A DNA stretch of 64,000 nucleotides from Campylorhamphus procurvoides (GCA_013396655.1 WBMV01004166.1:32217-96216), one strand, 5' to 3'. Positions 51,192-62,933 are shown, counted from the stretch's first letter. Translations and numbers: made by a program. Notes: generated by a model from the letters alone, not told the origin.

Positions 51192-51996
51192 AGATGGTTC
51201 CTAAAGCAGGTCAAATGGCTCAAACTTAAGAAGTGAAAAATTCTGAAAGAGGAATCTTACCACTGGAAGTTAGACTTCGTAAAAGTTCAAAACAGTGGTG
51301 TGCCATAGGTACCCATTATTTAAAACAGAATAGTAATGTGTTGGAACAATTCATGCACTAAAGCTCTTCTAACATGAAGACATTGTAAACAGTGGAATGC
51401 TAATATCTGTCTTTATAAAGACTAAAAAATTCACCTTTATCTTTAACCTATTAAGCTCTTAGCCTTTTAGCTGCATTATATACATTGCATAAATACCAGA
51501 TGAAAAGAGATGTGGAATGCAGTTAAAAAACAATGGGATGTTACGTGAGTCAAAACATCACTACTTAACCATGGACTCATCATCTCATAGATAAAGTACA
51601 TGGGGAACATTGTTAAACTCTTATGTTACATGTTACTAATATCAGTTAAAATTAACTCATTTATTGGAATTTCTGCTATGATTTACAATGATAAGTGAGA
51701 CAGTAAATTTACTCACTTTGATGAACGTGCAGAAAAAAAAATTACAAGAAATGAATAGTAGTATGTTCAGATAAGGATTGACTAAAATACTATGGATATT
51801 AAAAGTTATCTCTTCCTTTAATATACTGAATGAATCATAGAACAGTGCAAGATCTTGTTATATAAATATAAATGATATTTCTTAGATTTTTTACGAGTGA
51901 AATCTGAGGTCAGAAGTCATGTGATCCATTTAGATAACATTTTTTAAGCAAAATAAGGTGAACATATAACAAATAAAAAATGTAAAAGGTTATTAT

Positions 51997-52171
51997 TTTA
52001 TTCATGACTGAAACTGAATACTATCACATCTGATCACTTTAACTTAGAGAAGTTTGGGGTTTGGGGTTTTTTTTAAGACAGATATACACTGCTCCAAGCT
52101 GTCTAAGCTTCATGCAAGCAGTCAAATAATTTTTGAATTGTAACCTCCAAAACCATTTTTGTTTTGGATGC
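51997..52171 (-). CDS. Candidate terminal exon and poly(A) signal of an unnamed minus-strand gene
   Basis: On the minus strand a strong acceptor (CACTTCTGTTTTTATTTATAG) opens an exon at 52171. In phase 0 it reads ASKTKMVLEVTIQ then KLFDCLHEA and stops at TAG (52105-52103). An AATAAA lies about 100 bases on (52002-51997), with T- and GT-rich DNA after it, as expected at a 3' end. Phase 0 matches the donor of the candidate exon at 57010-57082. No family is recognised. The two other frames also run through, so the choice of frame rests on the phase match and on the stop plus poly(A) arrangement. Confidence 0.32.
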
Positions 52172-53557
52172 CTATAAATAAAAACAGAAGTGTTGTGAGA
52201 AATCATGTTCATCCTCTGAAAGTCATCATATTTTCCTACATATAACTCAATGTTAGAAAAAAGATTTAGTATACTAGTATATGCAGGTAGTACATGTTTA
52301 TCCACCAGAGCCTTTCCCTTGATGCAAAGAGGAATAGATTGCTTTGCTCTTTATGGTGTACAGCATGAGTGAAACAACTAAGTATGTTGATTATATTCAA
52401 GAAATATTATTTATGAGGCTTTACATTATCTGGAAAATTAACTATATATGTGACAATATGGCATATCCCTCAGTCAGCCTCTTTTTAATGTCTACTCTGC
52501 CTCTTCTGCCATCACATGTTGAGATCAAAAATAATCTTGTTTTTAGGAAGTTGCTTTGCTCGTGGGTTTTTCCTATTATCTCTGAGAAGGAATGACTTTA
52601 ACTTTCTCCCTATCAAATTCTATTTGCAAACACAATGAAGTTATATTTAAATTAGCAAAGATTAACCAAAGCAGCAGGAGACCAAGGAAAAGTGCTATCT
52701 CTTCAGAAAGCAAGACAACAGCTTGTGAAAGCTGAAGGATTTTCAGGCTTTGGATATGTTTTATGGTTCTTTTATTAGTAAGAGTACCAAAGGTCAGAAA
52801 TTAGTAATATAAAGATGTTGTTTAGTGCCTGTCTTTCTCTGTTTGACTCCTGCGCCAGTTATAGCATTTATTTCATACTGACAAGTGTCTTTTTGGATTA
52901 GAAGCTAATCAGCTTCAGTAAACTCAGTACTACAGCAAGATATTAAATTGGCTCTTTTCAGATCAGGTATTTTAACAATATAGCAAATTCTTTGGCTCAC
53001 CTGACATCAAACCCCATTCTTTTTCAGGAAGCCTTCTGAAGCTTTCTAGGGCCAGACTACGTTGTAAAACAACATAGCATATTTGCAAATCACAGTCTTT
53101 TCAGCTCTGTGTAGTAACTGGAGTTAATTGGCCTCTTTGTACTTCTAAGGAGGGAATTTTTTTCTGTTTCCCAACATATGAAATTTCCATGTCTGTATAT
53201 GGAGATCTGTGGAATAGCACATACACTGCTTTGAGACAGCTTGGAGCCATTCCATATCCCACATGCCTACAGTCGCCTGAAGAGGAAGTGAACTGAGTGC
53301 CTCCATCTGTACTAACAAATATAGACAGAGCAGGGAGCAATCCATGTTATGTCCCCTATCATGCAGCACCAACTTTATATCAATTAGCCTCAGAAACATC
53401 AGAGTTATCTTTTTGGTTCCAGTCGTCCAATCAGAGCCAAGATGTTGTGCCAGCAGTTAAGCTGTGTGTGTGATTAGGGGGTGCAGTATTAAGTTCACTT
53501 ACTGACCAATCCAGTAACACCCAACTCTGAGACAAAATACACAGCCATGTGAGGTTC
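52172..53557. other. No gene or clear repeat seen
   Basis: If the minus-strand gene is real, this is part of its last intron. A donor-like CAG|GTGAGC on minus near 52998 has no partner exon in a fitting phase. Confidence 0.4.
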
Positions 53558-54628
53558 TGTATTGGGTTTGCATTGCAAGGTTTTGGCAGTGGTGGTCTAC
53601 AGTGGTGAATTCCATGAGTGGATGCGAGATGCCAATGCTAGTCAGCTCCAAGACAGACCCATTGTTGCCCAAGGCTGAGCCCGTCCATGATGGTGGTAAG
53701 TACACCTGAGATAACAGATTCAACAAGGGAGGGGGAGTGCATGGGGAAACCGCACAACAGAAACTTCAGCTGATAGAAAGGAGCAAAAATGTGCAGAAGA
53801 GTGAGCCTTGCAGAGATCAAGGTTAGTGCAGAAGGAGGGAGGGAAGGCGCTCCAGGCACCAGAGCAGAGATTTCCACTGGAGTTCATGGTGAGGCAACTG
53901 TGCCTCAGCAGATATGTGGGCCCATGGGGGATCAGATATCTACCTGCATACCCAGGTGAATGCCTGAAGGAGGCTGTGACTCCATGGGAAGCTTGCACTG
54001 GTACAGACTCCTGGCAGGACCTGTGAACCCAGACAGAGAGAGAACCTCCTGGAGCAGGTTTGCTGGCAGGACTTTTGATCCTCTGCAGGACCCACACTAG
54101 AGCAGTCTGTTCCTGAAGGGCTGCACCCCTTGGAAGGGACCAATGATGGACCAGTTCTTGAAGAATTGTAGCCTGTGGGAAGGACTCATATTGAAGAAGT
54201 TCATAGAGGACTATTACCCTTGGGAGGGATCCCACACTGGAGTATAGGAAGAATGTGAGGAGTCTTTCCCTGAAGAGGGAGTGGCAGAGACACCTTGTGA
54301 TGAACCGACCACAGCCTCTATTCCCCATCCCCTGGAGGCAAGGAGGTAGAGAATTCGGGAGTGAAGTTGAGCCCAGAAAGAAGAAAGGGGCATGGGGAAG
54401 ATGTTTTAAGATTTAGTTATTATTTTTCATTACCCTGCTCTGAAAAATTAATTTTCCCCAAGTTGAGTGTCTTTTGTCCATGATGGTAATTGTTGAGTGA
54501 TGTCTCCTTGTCCTTATCTTGACCCATGAGCCTTGCATTATATTTTCTCTCCCCAGTCCATCTCAGGAATGGAGTGATACGGCAGTTTTGGTGGGCACCT
54601 GGCATCCAATCAAGGTCAACCCACCACA
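53558..54628 (+). mobile_element. Endogenous retrovirus LTR, 1.07 kb, likely solo
   Basis: The segment runs from TGTATTGGGTTTGCATTG to GGTCAACCCACCACA, with TG...CA ends, and follows from end to end a long LTR I recall as very common in songbird genomes. The U3 contains a series of degenerate direct repeats around GACCCACACTGGAGCAG and GGCAGGACTTTTGATCC. Where I expect AATAAATTAATTTT, this copy has AAAAATTAATTTTCCCC (near 54442), so the poly(A) signal is damaged. Flanks GGTTC (left) and GTTGC (right) do not match perfectly. The 202-codon minus-strand frame across it is an accident of the repeat. Confidence 0.75.
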
Positions 54629-55835
54629 GTTGCTTAGGTCCTGATCAAGAAATGTAATGATCAGATGTATACCCAGACAACATGTCAGGAATATGTGTGC
54701 AACTAGTAGAAAGTCAGGAACTCAGAATGGAAGTGCACTGACAAGTGCACTGAAAAGAGAATCACCTAAATATAATGTGGAACCTGCCAAAACTAAGTAA
54801 AAAATAACATTTAAGACCTTGTTAACTTCTAAGTATTCTTCCTCCTCATTAGATTCCTAGAAGGAAACATCCTCTCTGTTTAAATAAATGTCTCAGAAAA
54901 AAGTCCTGAAAGTATCTTCCCTAGCAAATCTTCTAACATGAGCCCATTTTACAAATATGGAGTGGCTGCTCCTCTGCCATTACCTGAGTCTTAAAAAAAA
55001 AGATGTTTCCTACTCCTTTACACCTCAGGGAAAGTTGAGGCCTCTTTGCTGAGTCAAAAGCTCTTTTGAGACTTCAGTGTTGTGCAGTCATGGTAATCTG
55101 TAGCTTTAAGCAAACTAAGTCAGTTTTGCAATACATTTAGTGAGTAAAACTGTGATATTTCTCTCAAGTGAGCTTTAGACACTTCACATAGACCATGTTA
55201 ATTTTAAATGACTCCCTGCTCAAACAACATGCTGTGTGGCATGAATTTCTCAAGTACTGCAAAGGAAGAAAAAACATCCATTCTAGGTTGGTGGGAGCTC
55301 TTGATGCTGTACACTCCCTGCCTAACAGAAACAAATTACATTATGTTTTGCTTTCTCTTTAAAACTACAACAACCTTGAAACTCACTATGGGTACAAATT
55401 ACTGAAGAAAAAAGTTCACGAACTTGAACTCCTTTTATAAATTCCAAAAATAGCCTCTGAAGAGTGCAAAGCCACTGACATTACAAAGTTCAGTGACCTG
55501 TAATAACTATTATTATTTCCATTGACCCATAGTGATAACTGACCTGCACTAGAACTAGCAACACTCAATAGTGCATTTTCTTTTTTTTTACTTTTTTTTA
55601 TGTTCCATTTTCCAAGAGACACACACACAAAACAAAATGTCAGCCTGCATCAAACAGGCCAGCTTTTAATCTGGTTATGCTTTAGGTGCCAAAAAAGCTA
55701 TGATCATAAACTAGAAGGTAATAGATGAATGTCAAATAGCTAAATGTAAATCAATAGACAATTGTGAAGAAAAATCAAAGATAATTTTATGTCACTGAAA
55801 AAAATCAATATTCATTACACTATGATATGTGGAAA
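54629..55835. other. No gene or clear repeat seen
   Basis: Spacer between two LTRs. A short duplication of AAGTGCACTGA lies near 54729-54754. Confidence 0.4.
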
Positions 55836-56209
55836 TGTGGCCAAAAATCAAGGAAAAAACTTTTGAGACAATATTAGTGCAGGCAAAGTAGAGAGCAGTT
55901 GTTTAATGAAAGCTTTCAGGTGTACGGTGTACATAGGCACATGCCCAGCGGTCGGGTTCTTACAAATTTTTTAACAGTACTTAATTATCATATCTAGAGC
56001 GTACATCCAACCTGAAAACCTTTTGCCCCTGGTACCACCCTCAGAACTGCCCCATTGGAGTGCCTCCAAGGGTTCTGGGCCATCTATCTTGTTTTGACTA
56101 CAGCATTCTTTGTTATTCCTGTCCAGGTGCATGAGTCCCAAACAAGATGTCCTTGCTGAAATCTTATCCACTGAAAAACTATTAAACAGAAATTCAGGAA
56201 TGTGGCACA
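55836..56209 (-). mobile_element. Short endogenous retrovirus LTR, likely solo
   Basis: Read on minus, the 374-base segment begins TGTGCCACATTCC and ends TTTTTGGCCACA, giving short inverted ends (TGTGCCAC / GGCCACA). An ATTAAA lies at 55907-55902 on minus, followed by a typical R-U5 (CAACTGCTCTCTACTTTGCC). The size is close to short alpharetrovirus-like LTRs. The flanks GGAAA (left) and GAGAA (right) match only partly. The minus-strand frame of 66 codons here is part of the LTR. Confidence 0.55.
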
Positions 56210-57009
56210 GAGAAAAACTGTTAGAAACTGTTAGCTGCTACCTCAAGTGTGAGAAACTATAGAGCTATATAAAAATCTACAAATATATAAAATATTAAAA
56301 TCTACAAACATATAAAAATCCTAAGGCATCAAAAACAACTGTCTTTATGTCTATAAAAACCAATATCAGGTTGTGCTGAAAGGTGAGAGATGGACGTTGC
56401 TGTTGCAGAAGGTCAAGCATGGCATTCCAAATCCAAGGAGGAAATTTGCTCACTAACAACTAATAACATATGTTGGATATATATAAATGGCATACATATC
56501 AGACATTTTTACATTTAAGTTTCTAAATACATGGTCAGCATCAAAAAAAATTTTGTGTGTATTTAACATTGTGACAAACATTTCTTTCAGTTGATCATTC
56601 TACTTTCACTCAGTAAGAGTAGATGTAATCCTTAAAGTTTCAGACTGATCAGAGTGAGATCTGAGTTAATAGTGGATAAAGAAAAAAATGCTTCTTTTCA
56701 ATAGTTCCTCTAATAAGTATCTCTTCCTCTGTGTTGATGTTCCTATTGCTTAATATTTTTAAAATTTATACAAATCAGTTATTATCAAATCAAGGATTAA
56801 TTCGAGAAAATTATTTTAACATCAATAACCATGTGTAGAAAACTAGCTTGAATAATATACAGAAAATACAAGAGACATTCTAATTTTTCTGCCTTTATAC
56901 CATGAGACACACAATTTGAAACAGAATGTATTCAGTTTCCATTACTTGAGGGTTCCTTGAATTGTTAATTTTTTCTCTGCTGCAAGACCTTCTCAGTCAA
57001 TTTACTTAC
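56210..57009. other. AT-rich, possible intron
   Basis: No repeat was recognised beyond a short direct repeat of ATCTACAAA.ATATAAAA near 56272-56316. Confidence 0.4.
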
Positions 57010-57082
57010 CATAAGTATTCTATACACAGAGATACTATTTATGCATATATCAATTTTTGAAGATATGTACCAGAAGAGCAAT
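57010..57082 (-). CDS. Candidate exon of the unnamed minus-strand gene
   Basis: On the minus strand a segment of 73 bases opens after TTTTACATGGTAG and closes at a near-ideal donor, ATG|GTAAGTAA. Entered in phase 2 it reads LLFWYISSKIDICINSISV then YRILM and ends in phase 0. Both phases fit the neighbouring candidates (58193-58321 and 52171). The hydrophobic start joins the hydrophobic end of the previous exon, giving a possible membrane segment. The acceptor is only fair, and this is the weakest link of the chain apart from the name. Confidence 0.25.
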
Positions 57083-58192
57083 CTACCATGTAAAAGCTAT
57101 TCCTGCCGGCAGTTCTATGCTCTTGTTGATTGGGTAGACAATTGAAATTGAGCTTTTTATATCCCTAAGGAATAGGGAAAACACTAACATTCCGATTATG
57201 CTGTTAACACTGTCACATTAGATGATACATTACTAAAATATAATCTGAAATAGAAAATTGCATTAATTGCTATTTCCTTCACAATCCCATATTCCCCTAA
57301 AGATGTTTTCCCCTTGTATAGGGGCTACTCATTTTTCCACAAATTATGCATTTTCATTTTTTTAACAAAAAAGAAAATTGTTTTTTCCATGAAGAAATTC
57401 ACTGTATGAAGAAGTACAACACTAGATTATTTTCTTCTGTGCTGTAGGAAACACCTTTTGACTTTTATTAAACTGCTTGCTGAGTTTCTGATTTCTTGAA
57501 TCGAATGGTTATTATGTGGAGTCCCAGAGATGTGCAGAACTGGGAAGAGAGAAGTCAAACTCCACACTGCATTTTTCAATGCTGCTTAAAAAAAAATCTC
57601 AAATTTGTAAAACAAAAGTGCTATCTTATTGCAGATAAAAATTTCAAACTTCATTTTCCTACAAGTTATTTTCTTCACTTGCCTGAGTTAAATTGCATAA
57701 ATATGAAGAAAAATGGTGTCTGGGGAAAAAAAATAATATTTAAAAAATAATGTATATTATGACTTTTACTTTCTGAAACTCTGCTAGGGATAGATCACTT
57801 TTTTTCCTTAGCAGACTTAATTATTGTCTAAAATAATTGTAAAATAGCATCTGAAATATTTCTTGACTGGCAAATTGTGAAAGTGAGCTGCTAGTGTTTA
57901 AACATCTATATCAGAGCTACTCACTCTAGCTTGAATTTTTAGTTGAAAGAGAAACAGAAAGCAATTTGTCTTACTTGTTTTAGGCACCTCTGTCTTTCAC
58001 TTACATATCCTGAAAATGTCTATATTTCAGGAAGTACAAAAAAAAAAAGGCCTAGACTGGATGCCTGATTTTGAGATAACAAAGTTAGAGCAAGCAAATC
58101 CAACCCTTTCTAGTGAGTAATCCTCTTTTTTTACTACATATGGAATTTGAACAAGACAGAAGTATGGGTTTGATGTGATCAAGTGCTTTTAC

Positions 58193-58321
58193 AAACTCAA
58201 GAAAATTAGTATTTGGATGAGTCTCAGAGCAGGTTTGGCTCCAAACATTTGTTCAGTTTTGCCAAGTGAACTGAGGGCCTCTACAGAGGAAACACTATTG
58301 TCTCTTATCTCAGTATGGGAG
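58193..58321 (-). CDS. Candidate exon of the unnamed minus-strand gene
   Basis: A strong acceptor (ATATTTTTACTCTCATCACTCAG) precedes this 129-base segment. Entered in phase 2 it is open throughout: SHTEIRDNSVSSVEALSSLG, then KTEQMFGAKPALRLIQ, then the hydrophobic ILIFLS. The donor (GAGTTT|GTAAAAGC) is moderate and leaves phase 2. The previous exon also ends in phase 2, as needed. The serine-rich first half looks like a flexible linker. The opposite strand is also open here, so strand choice rests on the splice sites and phase. Confidence 0.35.
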
Positions 58322-58668
58322 CTGAGTGATGAGAGTAAAAATATGAACAATAAAGCCTCTATCAGCTGCAAGATTTAGGAAGCATAGAGCCAATATATTT
58401 TCCTATTATCTAAAAAGTAGCTTACACATTAAGTTGTTTGGTTTCACTATCTTCATTTCATCACGTAAATTAAAATGTATTAAATCCCACTGCGAGTTGG
58501 TCAATTCATTTGTCTAAATAAAAGACACATTTTGGCCCAAATCCCAGATCTCATAGCAATTATCCTACATTCAGTAAAAACTTTTTTGGATTATTTAAGA
58601 ATTCTGGTGAGCAAGGAATAAGTTGGCATCAGGGAATCAGAGTTAACAACTTCATTAAGAATTTTTAC

Positions 58669-58732
58669 CTGAATGTAGACTGAGGAAAGATGACAGAATC
58701 TGGTCCCTGGTCCCCAGAGCTCTGCAGTTCAA
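58669..58732 (-). CDS. Candidate small exon of the unnamed minus-strand gene
   Basis: The segment is 64 bases long, between acceptor GTATTTTCCCTTGTCAG and donor ATTCAG|GTAAAAAT, both good. Entered in phase 1 it reads ELQSSGDQGPDSVIFPQSTF and leaves in phase 2. The exon upstream (59784-59987) ends in phase 1 and the one downstream starts in phase 2, so reading continues across all three. Confidence 0.37.
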
Positions 58733-59783
58733 CTGACAAGGGAAAATACATACAATTATCTGGTTTACAGGAACTAAGAAAGTCTGGAATATCATTGGAG
58801 CTGCAGAAATCTTAGGAAAGACTGTATTACTGTACCACATCCACTCTATAACCATTTCCACTTCAGAAAATTAAATGGGATTGCAGGCTGTTGATATTTG
58901 ACTTAGAGGTAGCCCACATGGAGCCTGACAGGCACATGCCTCGGCATCTTATAGCTACCTGGCATATCACTGGGCTTCTTCAGTGCATTGTACTTTATTG
59001 CTGTGAGCAGTGTTCTCCTCGCAGAGCTGATTTCTTGCATGAAAAGGCTGTCACTTCAGCTCAGAATCCATGGCTTAATGTCGATGAGAACTCAATTAAG
59101 AAATATCTACATATTCATGACACTCTCATAACTTGCAGGCATTATGTACACTGAACTGGCAGAAGTTGGAATGCTGTCCCTGAACTAGTGTAATAAGGAC
59201 TGTAAAGGAAAACTTATGGTATTAATAATTTTTTGCAGTGCCATATTAGTACTGTATCTCAGTCTCTACTTTGGCTTGTACTAAACAAGAGTTGTATCAT
59301 TATTATTTTAAGCCTTACACAAGAAGTCACTGAAAGCAAACATTAATACACTGTGTAGCACAGTATTAAAAACTCTGGTAAAAAAAAGATGTTCTGGAAT
59401 ATAATCTGACTTAAAGCCTTCCTTCGTACTACACCTTTAGAAAACTATGCTTAGTTAATACATTTTAAATTAGTTTTTCTTTAGAAAATAAAGTTGTGAT
59501 CAGACTAGAGATATATTGAAGGCAATCTTGTTCCCTGCTCGAATATTTTGGCATTCTTCCAGATAAAAAGGAAAACTCAAAATCCATGGAGACATATACG
59601 AAACCAAAGAACTTGTACTTTTATGAAACCTCAAAAGACTTTAAAAAGTTGATCAAATATATCAAATGCAGTTGGTTTAGAGAGTTCAGGAAGCTTTTTT
59701 TTCCTCAAGTCTCTTTTCCTGCCAGTGTTTAGCAGCTCAAATTTGTGATACTTCAACAACAACAACTTTCACATGTAAGTTAC

Positions 59784-59987
59784 TTTCTTGTAAGGTTGCC
59801 ACGATGGCAGCAGAGATTTTTTTCATGAAAGACTGCTGAGCAAAACCTTGCATGTTCTCCTTGCAAAAGTTTATGAGAACCAGCCCTTGGAAAGCATGAC
59901 TGGAGATCTGAGTGATATAAACTTCAAAGAGTCGTCCACTTTCCGGTTCTACTCTTGCTTTATTCAAGCTGGACTCTGAGTTTTTTA
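59784..59987 (-). CDS. Candidate exon of the unnamed minus-strand gene
   Basis: A 67-codon open segment on the minus strand reads SSLNKARVEPESGRLFEVYI, then HAFQGLVLINFCKENMQG, then FMKKISAAIVATLQE. Third codon positions are visibly richer in G and C than the surrounding DNA and G is common in first positions, as in real coding sequence. The donor is CAAGAAA|GTAACT (phase 1). The acceptor may be GTAAGACAG (59987) or CTCAG (59975), both phase 1. The pattern suggests a folded alpha/beta domain with a C-terminal helix. I do not recognise the family. Confidence 0.42.
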
Positions 59988-60589
59988 CTGTCTTACAGTG
60001 TCACAAGGAAAAGCAGTGCCAAGGCCCTTCTCCTGCTCTGTGCTGAGAACAGAACGATCATGCTGGGTCTGATCCACAGTGACAAAGAATGATCACAGCT
60101 TTCAGTAAAGTGCAAGTACCAGATGCTCAGTAGTTTTGTGGGGAAGGTCACTGTCTAATATTCATAGAGTCTTTCACGCTGTAATCCACTATCCCACACA
60201 TGAAGTTCAGGTTGTAAGGCATTTTCCTGACTAAGCAGTGAAACAATAAAAACTTTATATCACTGACAGTTAAAAGGATCTTTACTTGCCCTGTATCTCT
60301 TGCAGTTTAAAATCTTCAGAGAAGTGGCAGTCTGTTAGTCATGTGCCTTTCTCAGCTTTACTGTGACTAGGAATCAATACTGACACCAGGGCCTTCATCC
60401 AGTTTGACTGTTTCCCCTCTGAAAAGTACCTATCTCAAAGCATTCCACTCACTAGAGTCTTACAAAGTTTGTCATCTGAATCAATTGAATTTCACTGATG
60501 GAGAAATCTCATCTTCCTCTGTAGAACCAGAGGTTTTAACAGAGAGCATTCTGCTAGGCTGAAGGGACTACATGCATCTGTAACCCTAC

Positions 60590-60708
60590 CTCTTGTAAAA
60601 GTTGGCCAGGGTTGACAGCCATGCAAAAAAATACCAGTTGAGATTCTCTTTCAGAAGCGATGATCCTGAATGATTCATCTGGAAGTGCTTCCACCTGCCA
60701 CTGGAACT
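60590..60708 (-). CDS. Candidate exon of the unnamed minus-strand gene
   Basis: A 119-base segment lies between acceptor CCTGATTTTGTGGGCAG and donor CAAGAG|GTAGGG. Its 39 codons read FQWQVEALPDESFRIIASE, then RESQLVFFCMAVNPGQLLQE, with coding-like base choice. It starts in phase 1 (or phase 0 if the AG two bases later is used) and ends in phase 0. The exon at 59987 needs phase 1, so a small exon must lie between. A 28-base candidate at 60286-60313 (phase 0 in, phase 1 out, donor CAA|GTAAAG) would fit but is too short to trust. Confidence 0.4.
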
Positions 60709-62491
60709 CTGCCCACAAAATCAGGGCATTTAAATTGAGTATCAATACCTGCTATGTCCTTTATTAAGTTTATCAATAACTATGACACTTCTTGGATGGC
60801 TTGTCACTTAATCTCAGTCTTGTGGTTTGTAACATACCTGAGGCAATCGGGAATTCCACATCTTAATCACTAATTGCAGTAAGACTTTATGTAGTAAAAT
60901 GGAAGTTAAAAAGATATATTTAGCTATACATGGTTGAATTGAACTAGGTCTATAAACTGCTAAGATCTTTCTCCCAGAAAACATAACTGAATATAGAAAT
61001 ATAATGAAATCAGTTTAATGTTTTAACTTTGGAAGGGCCTCTTGCCCACAATAATGCTGGAAATGAATGAGCCAAATTGGTATCTCTTCTACACTGCTTG
61101 TTCTCTCACACCCCTTCATCCCATATCCCATACACAGATGGAGTACTTCTCCTTAAAGAGGCTGGAGTACTTCTTAACCAGAAGACTTATTGGACGCATT
61201 AGTCTGTAAGGAGACTTTAACACTTACTAGATGTTGTGGATGTCTAGCAAAATAAAATATTATAGAGCACCAGATGCTCCCGAACACTTTTAATTCTGCT
61301 GTTACACCTGTGCCTTAATAAAATAAAAGGTATCAAGTGTAATGAAAACGCAAATACTGTAATAGTAGAGCCATCACTTACCCTATCAGGAGCACAAGGG
61401 AAATGCAGTAGCTGTCATGGTATGAAAAATGGTAAAGTAATACATCAGTAATTTCAAGAACTTCAGAGGAAGAAACATCATAAGAAACTGTGACATCAGA
61501 GAAAAAACCCAGAAGTTAAAGGTAGAATTTTATAGGGATTTCAGACTCGTTCATAAGAAGACTACTGTTCAACTAAAACTAAAATTATAATCAGTTTATG
61601 AAATTCAAACTCCACATAAATCAGTGTCAAAATCTGACTTACATCCAAATGAGGCAATATTTCTATTGAAATGAATAAAATTAGAGCAGATATGAGTCAA
61701 CTAAAAGCATCTGTCATGCCCAGTCAAACTAACTTAACAGGTTAGAGTTTATAGGCACCTTTCACACCAAGCAACATGCAGAACAGTGCACACAGGTGAG
61801 AATTTATTAAAGGATTTGGGTAGTTTGATTTCTTTCTTAAATTATATATGTTTGCTCTGAATGGTATACACCACATTGTCTGTTCTATTTGTGCCAGAAA
61901 TGAATGGCAAAGATATAAACAATTTATAAGGGCAGTACATACTGAGTGGTTTCTAAACCCTAGAGATTAGTGAATAATAAATATAACCAGACCTTTTGTT
62001 AGTACCGTAATGCTTCACTGTTTAGGTCACATATGATTATTGTGCTGTCACTTTAGGGATGAAATGGTTATTAAAATCACAGTATGTTTCCAAGAGTTTC
62101 ACTGAATAAAACGGAGACTGATTCCATTGCCAGTGACTTTAGCAAGAACGGCGTAAAGCTCTAATTCAGACAAAGAGTATTGCACTCTTAATATTTTAAG
62201 GGCAGAGAAATGAGACAAAGGAACTAATATGATTTGTTTACACTCACAGAGGAAGTCAGTCTCAGAAGTTTTTGTTTCTAATTTGTTCTGTCCTATTCCT
62301 ATTCTATTCTATTGTACTCTATCTATTCTAATCAGCTTGTGCCACTGTCCTCGTCCTTATAACATCCAAGGACATCCCAAGAGTTTCTAAGCAATATGCT
62401 CTGTATGTTTCACTTATTATTTGCTTTTGAAAGATACAGTATTACAAAACACTCAGGCATAAGGCTAGTTTTGGGCTGGGATTCAAATTAC
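60709..62491. other. AT-rich, possible intron
   Basis: No repeat family or further exon was recognised. A degenerate (TATTC)n tract lies at about 62293-62335. Confidence 0.4.
62293..62335. repeat. (TATTC)n degenerate minisatellite
   Basis: Variants of TATTC or TATCTATTC are repeated over about 40 bases. Confidence 0.8.
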
Positions 62492-62933
62492 TTTTTTCTT
62501 TTTGCTTCCTTGTTTTGGATTGGACATGGAGCTTGTCTCATGGAACTCTAAAAGGAAAAGGGACAAGTAATTTTTGCTTTGGCTGAAGGCAAATGTTTCG
62601 CTGTCTTCAATGCTTTCAGTACCCAAGCTGAGATCAAATGCCTGCATGCTGTGCTTGCCATGGAGTATGGAGGCATTCAAGGCAGTCTTCAGACAATGTG
62701 ATTTAGGCCATTCAAATTCCTACACAAACTTTACCTCTGTGAAGGGCAGGTCTACTATGCAGCTGCCTACAAGAGTTCCAGTACAGGAGCTCTCAGCAAT
62801 AGCCTGGATCCAGACCACTGAGCACCTTAAGGCTAAAGACACACATCCCAAATTCCATTTGAGCTCTTGCAGACAGGCAGTGTTAAGTAATGCTAGGGAG
62901 GTTAGCAATTTTTTTGATAGCCCAAGATGTTAA
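62492..62933. other. Coding-like segment, strand undecided
   Basis: Both strands are open here. The plus strand has a 119-codon frame without a stop (62574-62933). The minus strand has a frame of about 140 codons from 62930 to 62484 with a single in-frame TAG at 62722-62720. Its parts include VVWIQAIAESSCTGTLVG and TESIEDSETFAFSQSKNY. The minus strand also has a good donor (ACAGAG|GTAAAG at 62735) just before that stop and another GT at 62491. It could be one broken exon, one true short exon ending at 62735, or a plus-strand relic. No homologue is recognised. Confidence 0.22.

Larger units (their letters stand above)
48914..51996. other. AT-rich stretch, no firm gene
   Basis: Holds a 15-base tandem repeat (49053-49110), a purine-rich tract (about 49171-49280) and a (CA)n-centred hairpin (51156-51191). 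Plus-strand frames at 50603-50794 and 50829-51065 look mildly protein-like but lack good splice borders. Confidence 0.4.

Noticed and set aside
52985..53045. A small minus-strand exon ending at CAG|GTGAGC
   Set aside because: Its only open frame ends in phase 1, which does not match the phase 0 entry of the terminal candidate at 52171.
53720..54328. A 202-codon open frame on minus, the longest in the window
   Set aside because: It lies wholly inside the 1.07-kb LTR, antisense to it, and its length comes from the repeated GC-richer U3 blocks. It has no domain or splice context.
60020..60560. Further exon-like pieces between the candidates at 60590 and 59987
   Set aside because: Most have stops before any donor. 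Only a 28-base segment at 60286-60313 fits the phases, which is too short to call.
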